Below, in pieces: positions 1 through 12,504 of a DNA stretch of 64,000 bases. A program made the translations under genes and the position numbers. The notes under the pieces are model-generated. The model searched no databases and was not told the DNA's origin. It saw nothing but the letters and a program-made list of their open reading frames with translations. Every line of letters starts with the position of its first letter. Position 1 is the first letter of the stretch. The stretch is taken from contig CM070902.1 of assembly GCA_036417435.1 (NCBI GenBank), positions 178,240,445-178,304,444 of the forward strand, written 5' to 3'. This stretch comes from Inia geoffrensis. Lineage: Eukaryota > Chordata > Mammalia > Artiodactyla > Iniidae.

Positions 1-429
1 AAATGTCTTGGAAGAAACAAGAGTATAATATCAACTACTGTGAATTGAAGAGATTACTATGGTATATTTTATGCCTCTACACTCAAGGTGTAAAGTCACT
101 GTATAAGACTGTGACCTAGTTTCTGGAAATCTTGCTATCCTTAGCTTACCCTGACAAACTTAAATGGTAACCAGAAAAGTCACATTTTAAGCAAGCATAC
201 ATTAACTACCATGGGCTAAATAAATAAATACATAACAGGTTACATTATCTATCTTTTGTATAAAAGTACAGGTTGCTACTGGGGATTCAACTGTGTATTT
301 CTTTTTCTCCTCCTACATAAATAACTTTGATCAGCGATAAATCATTTTGGAAGTACCAATGTGATTGGAAAATAGAAATGGGAAGGTTCCCCTAAGAAGT
401 ATTTATGTTCGTTTCTGTATCTCTGTACT

Positions 430-1320
430 GTGCCTTTTCTGAGAGGTTAATGAGAGAAGGATAAAGAGGAAGATCGACCTGCACAAGACTATACTGTGTC
501 TGCAACAGTGAAAGGCCAAACGTGGACCCAGAGATTTGTCTGAAGGAAGGACAAAGGTAGCCAATTAAATGGGGGTCAGAATAGAACCTAGTCCTGTGAA
601 CTGGGTCAGAATTAGGAGCGAAGTTCAGAGAAAGGCTAGACTATGGCTCAGAAGCCACATGGGTCATTCTCGACACCCTCTAGGTATCGCAGACGATTGG
701 CACGGCAGCTTTGTTGGGAGGTCCTCAACAGGCTCAGAAGAAAGTACTGACCTTCTTCCCAATGCCCCTCTGCTGTGATTGCCACAGAAGCTCGTACAGA
801 CCTGGCCCTGAAGTTAGAGTCCATCCCGCAGCAGAAGGTACGGTTATTTGAGAAGGACCAAAGATGCAGAAGGAAGAAGGCAAGACATGATATGTCAGAG
901 CTTTATGGCTTACAATGCAGAGGTGGTATTTTCTCCAAGCTTCCATATGAAGACCTAGATAAGATGCTCACAAAGCCTCCCAAATGAGGCCTTCCAATGG
1001 AACCTCGACTCACGTACGTTTGTATTGATTCTCCTATTGACCTCCAAGATTGAGCCAAAATATTGCCTTCTATGCAATGAGTATGGCCAGGTGACTGTCA
1101 CTAAGTCTGGCCAATGACAAGTGAGGGGAAATGACACATGCACATTCCAGGATGTGTTTTCAGTGCAGACATGCCCATCTTCCTCACCTCCTCCTTCTTG
1201 CTGCTGGAAATGGGGACCTGGTGCTGAGTCACACTTGGTGATGCAGAAAGAGGCAAAGACTTCAGATGGTAGAGCCTGGGTCCCTAGATGACTCAGGAGA
1301 TAGATGCATCATAGCAGCCC
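430..1320. other. Unclassified segment, possibly an ancient repeat
   Basis: Less AT-rich than its surroundings. The part from about 1100 to 1290 (TCTGGCCAATGACAAG, then AGCCTGGGTCCCTAGATGACT) resembles the style of old LTR or MER repeats, but I cannot name the family. Short plus-strand frames at 569-778 and 775-987 are not recognised as proteins. Confidence 0.3.
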
Positions 1321-2510
1321 TCTACCAGCTACATCCGGGCCATTATATGGGCTAAGTCACAGTTGTGGGGTCTCTACTACACAAAGCCAAATCTATATTG
1401 TAATTACCAGCATGAATTCAAAAATGGTAGGTAGTCTGATAGGACCAAAGGACAGGATGTCCTGGAGAGATCGCTGGAGTGAAGGGGTGAGACCAGAAAG
1501 TGAAGCCCTAGGAAGTCTGGACTGAGAAGGCTCATTTCTCTGCAGTGGGAAGCCACAGACCATTTTCTAAAGGACTAGGACGTGACCAACTATGCACATT
1601 AGAAAGATACGCCAAGTGTGTAGAACAGACGTAAGGAAGAAAGACTGGACACAAAAGCAATGAACTCTTTTCTCGTAAGAGTCTGACATAAGCTTGTGAC
1701 CACAAGACGAAGAGCAGGAATGAGGAGAAATTGTCCAATCTGGAGTCAGAGCTGATGAAATTGTGCAAGTATTTAAATTAGTCAGAGATTAGCTAGAAGA
1801 AGACATAAATAATAATTGTAATCAAAGACAATCTTAAGTAACAGGAAAGAAAGTACAGTTTTGGTGGTTGCAACCAGTAGGTTATAAGGATTCTTTTTTG
1901 AATCTGTTAAGTTCTAATGAAGTTTAAGGGACCCTTGGAAGCACAAGTGTGAAGAAACTGGAGTTAGAGCTACGCATCTATATTTGGTACTCTCCCAAAT
2001 ACAACGGCAAGGGAAGACTTAGTGGTAAACAAAATGGACGAGGAAAATCATGTAAAATGGAAATAAAAGCACAGAAAAACAGAATCGTTATATGACGTTC
2101 TTCTTTGAAATTACTTTGTTTTGTTCCTGCTCCAGGATATAGGATGAACAGAACGTAAGATTCGTATTATCTTGGAACACCAAATGACCTGTGAAGTAAT
2201 CTACCTGTAGAATGATGGAACGATTGGTTTTCTGGACTAACCCAGTTCGTCACATGCAAAGCGGACTTGTCCAGGGGGGCCTCACTAAGATGGTGGAAAG
2301 CTCCCCAATTCCAGGGGCCTAGGCCATAATCTGATGCCCTAAAATTTGTCAGTCATAACGAAAGCAGTCGAAAGGCTTTTTCCCTTCCCCTTCACTTCAT
2401 CTTCTAACATTTCTTTCCATTTCTTTCTGCTTCAGAACCACTGGGACCCTGAGAGCTTTTCAAGATTCAATCATATTGAGGTTCAGTTAGCAAGATGCCA
2501 TAACATATGG
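1321..2510. other. Intronic stretch with nothing recognised
   Basis: No repeat family, splice-flanked exon or regulatory motif could be supported here. Confidence 0.5.
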
Positions 2511-2524
<14 letters not shown>

Positions 2525-2558
<34 letters not shown>

Positions 2559-2634
2559 AACTGAGTCACTTTGGTGTACAGAAGAAATGAATACAACATT
2601 ATAAATCAACTACACTTCAATATAATTTTTAAAG
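2525..2634 (+). repeat. (TA)n run fused to an L1 3' tail
   Basis: An A-run and (TA)n at 2511-2554 lead into GTATAACTGAGTCACTTTGG and ...ATCAACTACACTTCAATATA, the terminal 80 bp of the cetartiodactyl L1 3' UTR. The same end sequence recurs near 27230, 34360, 36650 and 60400. Confidence 0.75.
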
Positions 2635-3569
2635 AAAAGAATACATAGGAAGAAAAAATGTGTGTCTTTAAATGCTAGTCACCTGCCTGGCTGATAGTTT
2701 ATCACTTTTAGTCATTCATTTATTTGTAAGGCACAATGTTTAAAAATTTAGAAGGTAACAATCATTATCAGGGACATTATATTAAATGCTTTTCCCTAAT
2801 TCATCAGAAATAACAGGAAACACTTCCTAACTGAATGGGAGAGTTGCTGATAATTACTCTGTTATTTCTGCAATCGATTCCAGGCCCTCCAACATCTGAA
2901 TCTGAACTAAATCCTAACTACTGTCCCCGACCCTGCTCAGTTTCCTACCCCTCACTGTCTAGATTCCAGATTATCCCACAGTTCCCTTCTCTGAAGTTGT
3001 AGCTCCTACCAGCTTATAATTATTTAGTAGTTCACATACTGTCTTAATCCAAGACCTGCATTTTTCCAATTCATCACCCTACATTAATAGTCAAAATTTT
3101 AATATTTTATTACATACTATATCAAAGGGTGTTAATATTCAATACCTTGTAAGATTCAATTAGACAATGAACATGCCATCTCATTCATGTATTTTTTTTT
3201 TAAGTTTTGCATTCTTCATAGATGCTACCACAATTCCACGTATGGAACTAAACCACAGTGGGACCTTTGTTTTGGTGTCCTGCTCTAGTTCTTATCTGAC
3301 AGTTACTTGACATCAACCTTTATCTGACAATTCCTTGTTTCGTTTCCCTTGAGTTCTTTTACAATTTTCTTCCAATAGAGTAAAACTACATCTCAAGGTA
3401 ACAGAGGGGCAAATGTTTCCTACGTACAGCCATTATATTCAGGGATATGATTTGCTTCATGATATAGATGATTTCTTTCAACTTGGGTTCGTTTTTCAAT
3501 GGCTTTACTAAAACTAGAATAATAAGGTTTTTGAAAACTCTACTATAAAAATAAGGCTTGCACAGATAT

Positions 3570-3665
3570 ATCTCACTTAATACTCACAATGACCTATAGA
3601 TTTAAACATCCAATTTTATAACTGATGATTCGAAGAATCAGAGAAATCAAGAAACTTATAGAGCA
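3570..3665 (+). repeat. MIR SINE fragment (diverged)
   Basis: Matches the MIR core pattern (cttaat-ctcacaa, then attttata-actgatga, then agagaaatcaag-aactta) with heavy divergence. Confidence 0.5.
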
Positions 3666-4119
3666 TCTTCAAAATTGGCTCTCCTGATTGAACAATCAGT
3701 TTCCTTTCTATGCATCTCAGAGTTCATTCTACTTTCTAGATATCAAGACATGATAAAAGAATAGTTGTGATTTCTCCTAGTTTCAGATATAAACTCATCT
3801 GCCGTTGTATTACAGGGAGAGTTTGGAAGTATCAGCTAGATTGTGGTGGACAGCTCTTCAGTTTCAAGAAGTTAATTACTTAAAAGGAGAGAGGGGTTCA
3901 CAGAAAGTTTACTCCCTAAGCCTCCAAAGGTCCAGTGTGGCCATGATTTAAGAATTAATTTATATCTCAAATCAGTGATTTAACGTGCGTCCATTTTGTG
4001 AACTGATTATGTTCTTTGAATTTCACTAGAAAAATTTAATATTTAATGAGCCTACCATATTCAAGTACTGTGTTTGGTAAGGATAAGACCTCAATCTAAC
4101 TATATTTACCACTAATACA

Positions 4120-4990
4120 TGTTCATTGTAAAAAAAAATTTTTTTAAAGGAAAGAAAAGAAGAGATAAGTCAAATGGTAAAAGAAAACGAAAATCTCTCA
4201 TAACTGCATTACTGATGCAATGCAGCTCTCACTATAGGTAGGAAGATATCCTCGGTGTATACCTTCCGAAGACGTTTGATCAATGCATATAGACATGTAT
4301 TACACACACACACACACACACACGCACGCACGCATACACACACACACACACGCACACACACACACACACAGTGTATTTTTATAAAAGGAATCACCGCATT
4401 TTTATACATAACACATGACAAAATACTTCTATCTCATTGTATATAAAATGACATATACTTTCACAACTGCACAGAAACCTGTCAAGTTGAGTTGCTATCA
4501 TTTATTTAACGAATTCATTATTGGTAACCACTATTTTTACCATTGAAAACAATGAACATCCTTTACTTATATCTTTGAGCATGTAAGTGAATATCCCAAG
4601 AATAAATTACTAGATGTGGAATTGCTAGTTTAGATGTCACATTTGGACACTTTGATATCCTTCCAACTGGGCATGAGAGCCTGTTTCACATGCCTCAACT
4701 CTGCATGGTTCCAATCTTTATAACGTTGTCAATTTGGCAAATTATTCATTTGTTTGCTGGATATACATATCTCTTCTTCTTATTGTATTTCCTGACCTTT
4801 AACAAAGCTTGCCTTTTTCTTATTAATTTGTAGGGGCACTTTACAAAGATTACACACTATGCATATGGATCATTTGTTAACTGCATATATTAAGAACATT
4901 TTCCAAATATGTTTTTTTTTTCACTTTTCAAATGAGTAACAAGATTTTTGAGTCTTCTGCTGTCAAATCTATTGTTTCCCTTTGTGGCTC
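4120..4990 (-). repeat. Old L1 (L1M-type) 3' fragment
   Basis: The plus strand reads as the reverse complement of an L1 3' end: TGTTCATTGTAAAAA, then GAACATCCTTTACTTATATC, GAATAAATTACTAGATGTGG and AATTGCTAG. Frames are destroyed, which indicates considerable age. A (CA)n array lies inside. Confidence 0.65.
4303..4371 (+). repeat. (CA)n microsatellite with CG interruptions
   Basis: About 69 bp of CA repeats with GCACGCACGCAT-type interruptions; the short frames across it on both strands are artefacts of the repeat. Confidence 0.95.
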
Positions 4991-4999
4991 CTGTTCTTT

Positions 5000-6085
5000 G
5001 GATATATGCTAAGACAGACCACCTCCATCCCTATACAAGAAATGGGTTCTCTTAAATGTTCTTACAGTACACATAAGAAGTGGGGAGCTTATGTCATCTT
5101 TCTGAATAATTATCTAATTGTCCCCAAGTCATTAATAGACTAATGTAACTCTTCCCTCCACTAACTGAGCCACTTCCTTAGAGTATAATCACACTTATGT
5201 ATTTTGAGTTTCTGGACAGAAAAATAAAGCATTATTTCCTCTCATCTCTAGTCCAACCCCATGACCACCAGTGTAAAAAAACAAAAGTATATGTGTGCAC
5301 TTTCACTTTCAAATATTTCTGAAAAGACTGCTCTTTGGATAAATCGATTTATTTTTACTTGTATTTGACAAATCTCTTACAAGAATAGATAAAAAGAATT
5401 TTTCTCTAATGTTTACTTTGCTTTTTCCGTTATCCACATAAGATAAGTTTTGCTTTCTGCTAAAAGTGGGGGGAAAGCAGGATTCCTACCAGACGCAGTG
5501 AGAAAAAAGCAGGAGGATAATAGACTTTGAGCTCAACTCGGCACTGGCTTAAAAATGTCAATGAAACTCTCTGCCTGGGTTAATTCTGCAGGATCTGAAA
5601 GAGGAAGAACAACTGAGCCTCACTGAATATTTGGAGCCCTAAAGAGAAGCAATTTTCCCCAAATATAGTAATGTCAATAAGCTTTTCTGAAAGAGACTGA
5701 TCAAACAAAATGTTTGAAGTTCCCAGTTTGTAAGTTCTGGTTTCTATGACATTTTCAGTTCAAGCTTCGAAGTTCCAGAGGCAGAAAGTCTCCATAGACC
5801 AAGACCGCAGTTATCAAATATTGGGGCTCATCACTGTATCACACTCTTAAAAATGACCAAGGACCTGAAAAACCTTTCTTTACATGAGTTATACTTGTCC
5901 CTATTGACTGTATTTTAAATTAAAACAGAGATGTTTGAAGTATTTACTTATCAATTAATTTAAAACAATAAGCCCATCACAAACTAAAATTAACATATTT
6001 TGTGAAAAATAACCACATTGTCCAAAAGAATCAGAAGAGTAGCACTGCTTTCCATTTGTGAAAATCTCTTTAATGTTTTAAAAAA
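5000..6085. other. Intronic stretch with nothing recognised
   Basis: AT-rich single-copy-looking sequence; no repeat or exon supported. Confidence 0.45.
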
Positions 6086-6090
6086 AAGAC

Positions 6091-6774
6091 ACTCTGTATG
6101 ACAGACTCTAGGTCCATCCACGTCTCTACAAATGGCCCGATTTCATTCCTTCGTATGGCTGAGTAATATTCCATTGTATAGATGTGCCACATCTTCTTTA
6201 TCCATTCATCTGTCGATGGGCATTTAGGTTGCTTCCATGTCCTGGCTGTTGTAAATAGTGCTGCTATATACATTGGGGTGCATGTGTATTTTCGAATTAT
6301 GGTTTTCTCAGGGTATATGCCCAGTAGTGGGATTGCTGGGTCATATGGTAATTCTGCTTTTAGTTTTTTAAGGAACCTCCAAGAGAAAAACAAATATCAT
6401 ATATTAACACATGTATGTGGAATCCAGAAAAATGGTACAGATGAACCTAGTTCCAGGGCAGGAATAGTGATGTAGAGGTAGAGAAAAGACGTGTGGACAC
6501 GGGGGCAGGAAGGGGAGGGGGGATGAATTGGGAGATTAGGATTGACATAAATACACTACCATTTGTAAAATAGATAGCTAGTGGGAACCTGCAGCATAGC
6601 ACAGGGAGATCAGCTGGTGCTCTGTGATGACCTGGATGGGTGGGCTGGAGGTGGGAGGGAGGTCCAAGATGGAGGGGATATGGGGATGCATGTATACATA
6701 GAGCTGATTCGCTTTGTTGTACAGCAGAAACTAACACAACTTTGTAAAGCAATTATACTCTAAAAAAAAAAAAA
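6091..6774 (+). mobile_element. L1 insertion with 5' inversion (twin-priming structure)
   Basis: At 6091-6380 the sequence is L1 ORF2 C-terminal coding sequence on the minus strand (frame contains [45 protein letters not shown]). At 6381-6774 the same element continues on the plus strand with the next ORF2 residues (KEKNKYHILTH), the 3' UTR and a poly(A) at 6762-6774. The two pieces are adjacent in L1 coordinates with only about 12 bp missing (the EVSQ codons), the hallmark of twin-primed insertion. Confidence 0.85.
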
Positions 6775-6892
6775 GCAGATGGACATAAAAAATAATAATA
6801 AAAGAAAAGCCTAGAAACACCCCCTCCCCCCCAAAAAAAGACAGCTGGTTCTCGTATTTTACTTTGGTGGACATAGATTAGGAAAATCTGGG

Positions 6893-7075
6893 GACTTCCC
6901 TGGAAGACCAGTGGTTGAGACTTCGTCTGCCAATGCAGAGGGTGCGGGTTCAATCCCTGACTGGAGAGCTAAGATCCCACAGGCCTCACGCGGCCAAAAA
7001 GGCAAAACATAAAACAGAAGCAATATTGTAACAAATTCAATAAAGACTTTAAAACTGGTCCACATCAAAAAAACA
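6893..7075 (+). mobile_element. CHRL-like SINE
   Basis: Starts GGGGACTTCCCTGG with an A-box-like head and B box GGTTCAATCCC, passes through GCGGCCAAAAA and ends with GCAATATTGTAACAAATTCA and AATAAAGACTTTAAAA, a tail typical of CHRL-class cetartiodactyl SINEs. More diverged than the other CHR copies in the window. Confidence 0.7.
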
Positions 7076-7079
7076 AAAA

Positions 7080-10000
7080 CTCTAGAAAACATAAGAAAAC
7101 CTGTCTTCACATACACATGTAGTTTTAAAAGCGGCAAGTGTTTTGCCAGTCTTTTCACATAACTGTGGAGGCTGTTCCTTGCGGCCACACTAAACATTGG
7201 CAAGAGGTGGTTTCTTAGCGGCTCGTTGTGATGCAGAATCTGAACCCAGATCAATGAACTTCTTATTTATTCTCTTCCATCAAAAGCTACTAACAGCCAT
7301 ATATCTTGGGCTTTGAGCATACCTTTTACTCATGCATAATTCTGCAATATTATGCATCGGTCATTTGGAAAATACATGTTCACTGAGTTAAGCAGTTCTT
7401 CCAGATGTTGCTACGGCTCAATATACAACATCAGAATGTGGCATTCCTCAATACTGCTGCTCACCTCTTCAGAGAAGCCTTTAATTGCTGAGAAGGTGAC
7501 AAACACACAGTGACAGATGCACGTTTTCCAAAAGCCAATGTTTAACTTAAAAGCTTGAATACTGCCATTGGCACCCCAAATTGTCAGTTGTTTGCCTTAA
7601 CGTGACAGACCCACTTTGTTCTTTCTCCAAAAATGTGGGTGAAATAATCAAATCTAAATAAGCCTAGGGTGTCAATTCCTCCTTCAAGCAAAGAGACGGC
7701 CTATGAAGTAAGTAAACAAATAACTAAGTCCTTCATACGTACTTTTCATTTAGTTTCACGGAATACAAAAAGATGTCTACTTAAGGATTCGGATTCAATA
7801 AAATCAGCAACTGTTACTGCTTTAGGAGAGGGATTCTTGCACAAAAACCCTTTATTTTGTGAGTACGTGACACCGATGACTACGTGACTTCTCAGTAGGG
7901 TCTGGGACCGCAGTTCTGGTTCGTGGTAACGGATGCTTTTGTACCATCAGTTCAAAGCCAACAAAGCGGAAGACAACGCCTTGGCATTATTATAAAATAA
8001 TTCTGACTACAAGGACCTTCTTATACGGTCTCAAGAATCCCCAAGATCTTCAGAGGACACTTGGAGAATCACTCGACTAGTATATGAGGCTTCTGGCCTA
8101 ATAATGACTACTGATTACATCGATCTTAAAATGAATGAGTGAATGGATATCAATTTCCCCCTGAACTTCCGTACCCACAGTGACACGAAGCAAAAGCTAA
8201 TCCTGGAAAAGGGACACTTTACTGTGAAAGTGTCTGTAGTTAGCAGTGCTATTGGAAGCGCATTTCATCTCTGTTTGTTCTTCTTTATTAGAAAGATAAG
8301 TATCTTCATTGGCTTTGTAACCCATGCATAATGTCAGCATTGTTGGTGGGCATCAGGGGGTTGTCAGTACCAAGAAAAAAGAAGTAAAACTAAAGTGGAA
8401 AAGTACTAGAGGAATAAAGTAGCTCCTAAGTTGAAGTTTTTAACTGAACAGAATCCAAGGAAAGAGCTTTATTCTGTAAATGAGCAAATGAGTGAATGAA
8501 TGGACTGAAAGGAATTTTCTAAAAAAAAAAAAAAAGGACAAGCTACAAATCCCTGTTGGTTTTGTCCTGCCCCTCCCAGGATACTAGTGTGATGTTGTTT
8601 CTCTTATAGGAATCTACCTTGTCAGGAAATATTTTTAAAGGTTTTAAGTACTTTTGAAGACATTCTCATGGCCTGTCTCTTTTCCAAGATCCTTCAGATC
8701 TTCTGTAACAATAACATGAGCTCCACTCTCTCTCCCAGTTTCTGTGGCATTGCTTCCTTTAAAATGACATGATTTGTATAAAACTGGAAGATAAATAAGG
8801 TTTTTGGTAGGTGCCATAAAGCATCAAGCCCAGGGTACTGAGGAAATTAGGTTTCCATTTTCTATTTCCAAGGTTATATGCCTCCCACTACTCACTCCCT
8901 GAGAAGAGATGAAAGGAAGAAAACTTAGAAGGTGGGACAGAAACATGGAGAAGAAGGAAAAGGGAAAGGAGGAGGAGGAGAGGAAGAGGAAGAAGAAAAG
9001 CAAACAGGGCAGGACAGCCGGACGCCCCCTCTCTTATCACTTCCTCTTGCCTTTTCTGATGTCCTAAGATGTCCCCAGGATCACGAAGTACGTGAGGTGA
9101 TCAGGAGTTTCACTTTGGGAATAACTTAAGAAGATTACGGTTTTTGTAAAAGGATGGGGGAAGGTACTTTTATTATACATCACGGCTTCATATCCTTTTC
9201 ATTCTTTGTTATTTTTGCTGGGGAGCAAGATGGAGTTCTTGATTTAACGGTGGGTTTTAACTTGAGAGTGGAGGTGCTCAGGTGTGTTTATATTCTCTCT
9301 CTCATCGCTGTTGCCTTCTCTATAGATTTCTATAGATCTGTGTCTTGCAATCATTCGAAGGAACTGGGCCTACTGAAATCTTCAAAACTGGATCTGGTCC
9401 TACTGTAGAATCAATAAGAAGGAAGGGTCTCTAGATGTTTATTTAATACATGCATCTCCCAAGCAAGAAAGAAAGACCCACCATGATGACCCCATTTCTT
9501 CAATTACGAAAACTGACCCTGCTCAGCTATCACCCCAGGATACAGTAATTAACCTCCCTGAGTCTCAGTGACAGCACAGAGCACAACCTGACAGTCTCTT
9601 TCCTAAACCCCTCGTCTCCTAAAGTATTTGCTTAAATTTGCTTTAAATTCAGACGTATATCAATTCAATAAGCGTCTCCAGCAAGTGAAACATTAACCGC
9701 ATATGGTTTCAGGCTTCTAATTTTACTCTCCATGGGACAATGTCTTTGCTCAGGGGATGCAGTATTGAAACACGTAAATTTGTGCCTTGAACTTAAAGCT
9801 TGGAGCTGTAAATATCTCTCAACAAAAAGGGAGCCATTTCCCTTTGATTTGTGGGATGCAATGGTTCTTGGCAGTCTCGGTAATGCATAATCACTAATTC
9901 CAATTTAAGGAGTGTCTGCATAAATGGTAAATTGGAAAATATCTGCAGATCCCAACAGCCAGTTCTCTGCAATATAAACAATCAATAATCATCTTTACTA

Positions 10001-10320
10001 GAGTAATGGCCCAGCCCATGACTGCTGCTTGGCTGCAAGGCTCAGGAACCATAAATATTCTCCTTCACACTAAAGACACAATGACAGTAGATCTTAACAC
10101 TAACATGGTGATTCTCTTTCAAGATTTCTACTCCCTGCATATGAAGATAATGAGAAACAGGTCTGCGTTTACAGTTATTCAGTAAATATACGCTTACCAT
10201 CTACAGTTGCCTCAGCTCTGCACTGGGGCTCTGGAATATGCAATGCAAGTGTAAAGCGCCTTCTATTCTTAAAGAAGTTGCAATCTAGTCAGGGACAAAT
10301 TGACATCTAGTGAATAAAGC
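7080..10320. other. Intronic stretch with nothing firm recognised
   Basis: Mixed-composition sequence containing a purine-rich run at 8925-9000 (GGAGGAGGAGAGGAAGAGG). No exon, named repeat or regulatory element could be supported; short frames lack recognisable domains. Confidence 0.45.
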
Positions 10321-10327
10321 CATCATT

Positions 10328-10500
10328 CACTGAGCATCTTCTATAACCAGGCACTTTGCCAGGCACCTGACCAATTTCAGAGTCAGAAGTTCTACACAAA
10401 TCCTGGCTCTTTCTGTAAACAGCTGTGCTACCCTTAACTAAATCGCTTCATTTATCTGGGATGAGTTTCTCCTTATGTTAAAAATTGCTAAATATGTGAT
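10328..10500 (+). repeat. MIR SINE
   Basis: TGAGCATCTTCTATAACCAG, then GCACTTTGCCAGGCAC, followed by the 'ctggctct...ctgtgctaccctt...aaatcgcttcattt' body matches the MIR consensus order. Confidence 0.6.
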
Positions 10501-10504
10501 AGTA

Positions 10505-12345
10505 AATCTATTCTAGCTCTGACGAATCTATAATTGCACACTGTGACTGAAATAGTTCGGAAGTTCTAAAGACCCAGGGGGCGGTGAGGATTACAATGGT
10601 CCAGGGTACAAAGTGGATGAGAACTTGGTTTTGTGTTGAGGAAGTGTCCAAGCTTATACATATATATCTCTGTGTGTGTTACTGAAGTATGATTGACAAA
10701 TAACAATTGTCTATACTTAGGTTACACGACGTTCTTGAACAGTCGGAGGAGAGCTGGCAAAGCAAGTGCGCATTTGGAAACGGCTTTGGAGGTTCATAAA
10801 GCCCCTCCCGAGACTGCAGAGCCCTTGGTGGCAGTTTCCTAACCCTTAGCACAGTGCCTGGTGCATAAGAAGTACTGAAACTATTTTCAGAAGAAAGGGA
10901 AAAGAGGTAATACGGACTAGAGCAGAGAATTTATTCCTCAGACATGTGAATATAGGAAGCCATCAACTAGGCAGAGCTGATATGCGACGCTTTCCCAGCA
11001 AGAACGATCGAAACAAAGATGGGGCATCTCTGTCCCATAAACCAGAGTCGAACCCTAACAGCTTCCTCCCAATAACGGCAGATGCTGTCTGCACGGTGAC
11101 CCCACTTTGCCTGTACCTGCTTCCCAACTCTACTCTCCGAAACCCACCTCCTTGCACCCGCCTGCATGCATCGTCATCCGGGCTGAAAAGTTGAAATTCC
11201 CTTAAAGCCAGAGTTGGACTTGGGCTCCATTTTGGTCGGGGAGCTCTGATCTCAGCCTTCTCCCGGGGCTCACGGCAGGGCGGGTGCCTGCTCCCCGCAA
11301 ATCGCCCTGCAGCCAGCGGCCAAGCTTGCACCAGTGGCTTCTTTCCTCCCAGCCCCGCATTTACACAAAATACAAGGCTGTTCCCCAGTTCCGCCCCTCA
11401 CAAGGATCTCTGCATCTTCTAGACCCACGCATGACAGGCATGTAGGGACACACGGTATCCCATTTGCAAATCTTCAGTGTGTTTGCCTTTTTGTGTTATG
11501 CGCTGGCAGAAGATGACTCTAGGTTCCTCCCTTCAGAGGACCTGGCACAGAGGCACCGGACATACACCTGGAATGCACACGCTGATGACGGAAGAGCACA
11601 GGGCATCCAGCCGTACGACCAAAGCTTACCTGAGAGGTCCCAAGTGTTACAGACTTTCGTCTTTATCTGGGTGAGGCAAAATAAAAGGAGTAGTCAGGAA
11701 AAGAAAATGACTTAAATCATAATTAATACAAATGCAAATTATAATTAGAAAAAAGGGGTAGTTTTCAATTTTTACCACTAGCTTTCAAATAAGAATACAG
11801 AAATCCAAAGAGAAGGCAGAGAGAAAATGAAAAAATAAAATTTAAACTTCATATAGTTTTATATTAAGAGTCTGAGAACATGTTTTCCTGAAAAACTTAA
11901 GGAAACAGTGAAGATTAAGAATGATAATCACTCAGTCTTCCTGAGGAGAAAAACCGGTCCAAAGCCCAGAAGTGCAAATCCCTACAAAACTACAAAAAGA
12001 GAGCGTATCAACTGTAGATAACTTCATCTTCATTTCAATATTTGACATTATAGAGGACCTAACAAGATATGCAGCTCACAGCCACTTAGTGGAATAAATC
12101 CTGAGTAGATTCCAAAGTAAATTTGTCAAAAGCAAACCAACTTCCATGACGCTGATTTCCATTCTATGGTTTATGCGTTTGAAGACAGTGATATTACCAC
12201 TAAAGTATGAAAAAGAGAGGTAACCTGATTACATCATAAAAACTGTTTACTAAAAATTGGGTAAAGAACAAACATCATATTTCATTATGAATACATGTAT
12301 TAATTTCATATATCACATGTAAAAACGTGAACTGTACTCAGGAAG
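10505..12345. other. Intronic stretch, partly CpG-containing, no gene recognised
   Basis: The middle (10960-11460) is richer in GC and CpG than its surroundings and gives overlapping open frames on both strands with no recognisable domains. A small L1-tail-like piece may lie at 10677-10732. Nothing else is supported. Confidence 0.4.
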
Positions 12346-12349
12346 AAAA

Positions 12350-12500
12350 CTTGCATTTTTTGAGCACTTTCTATACACCTACCATGTTATTTTTATAGAG
12401 ACAATATCACCTTAGTCAAATTTCACAGGCAAAGTTACTGAGGCCAAGAGAGATCACATGGCTAACAAGCGGCAGAGTTAGGATTCCTGACCAAACACAA
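12350..12500 (+). repeat. MIR SINE
   Basis: TTGAGCACTTTCTATACACC, then AAAGTTACTGAGGCCAAGAG, AGATCACATGGCTAACAAG and GGCAGAGTTAGGATTCCTGA follow the MIR consensus in order. Confidence 0.75.
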
Positions 12501-12504
12501 GAAT

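Noticed and set aside
10963..11331. 122-codon minus-strand ORF in a CpG-containing patch
   Set aside because: No recognisable domain, overlapping frames on both strands, and no splice or start context; treated as chance.
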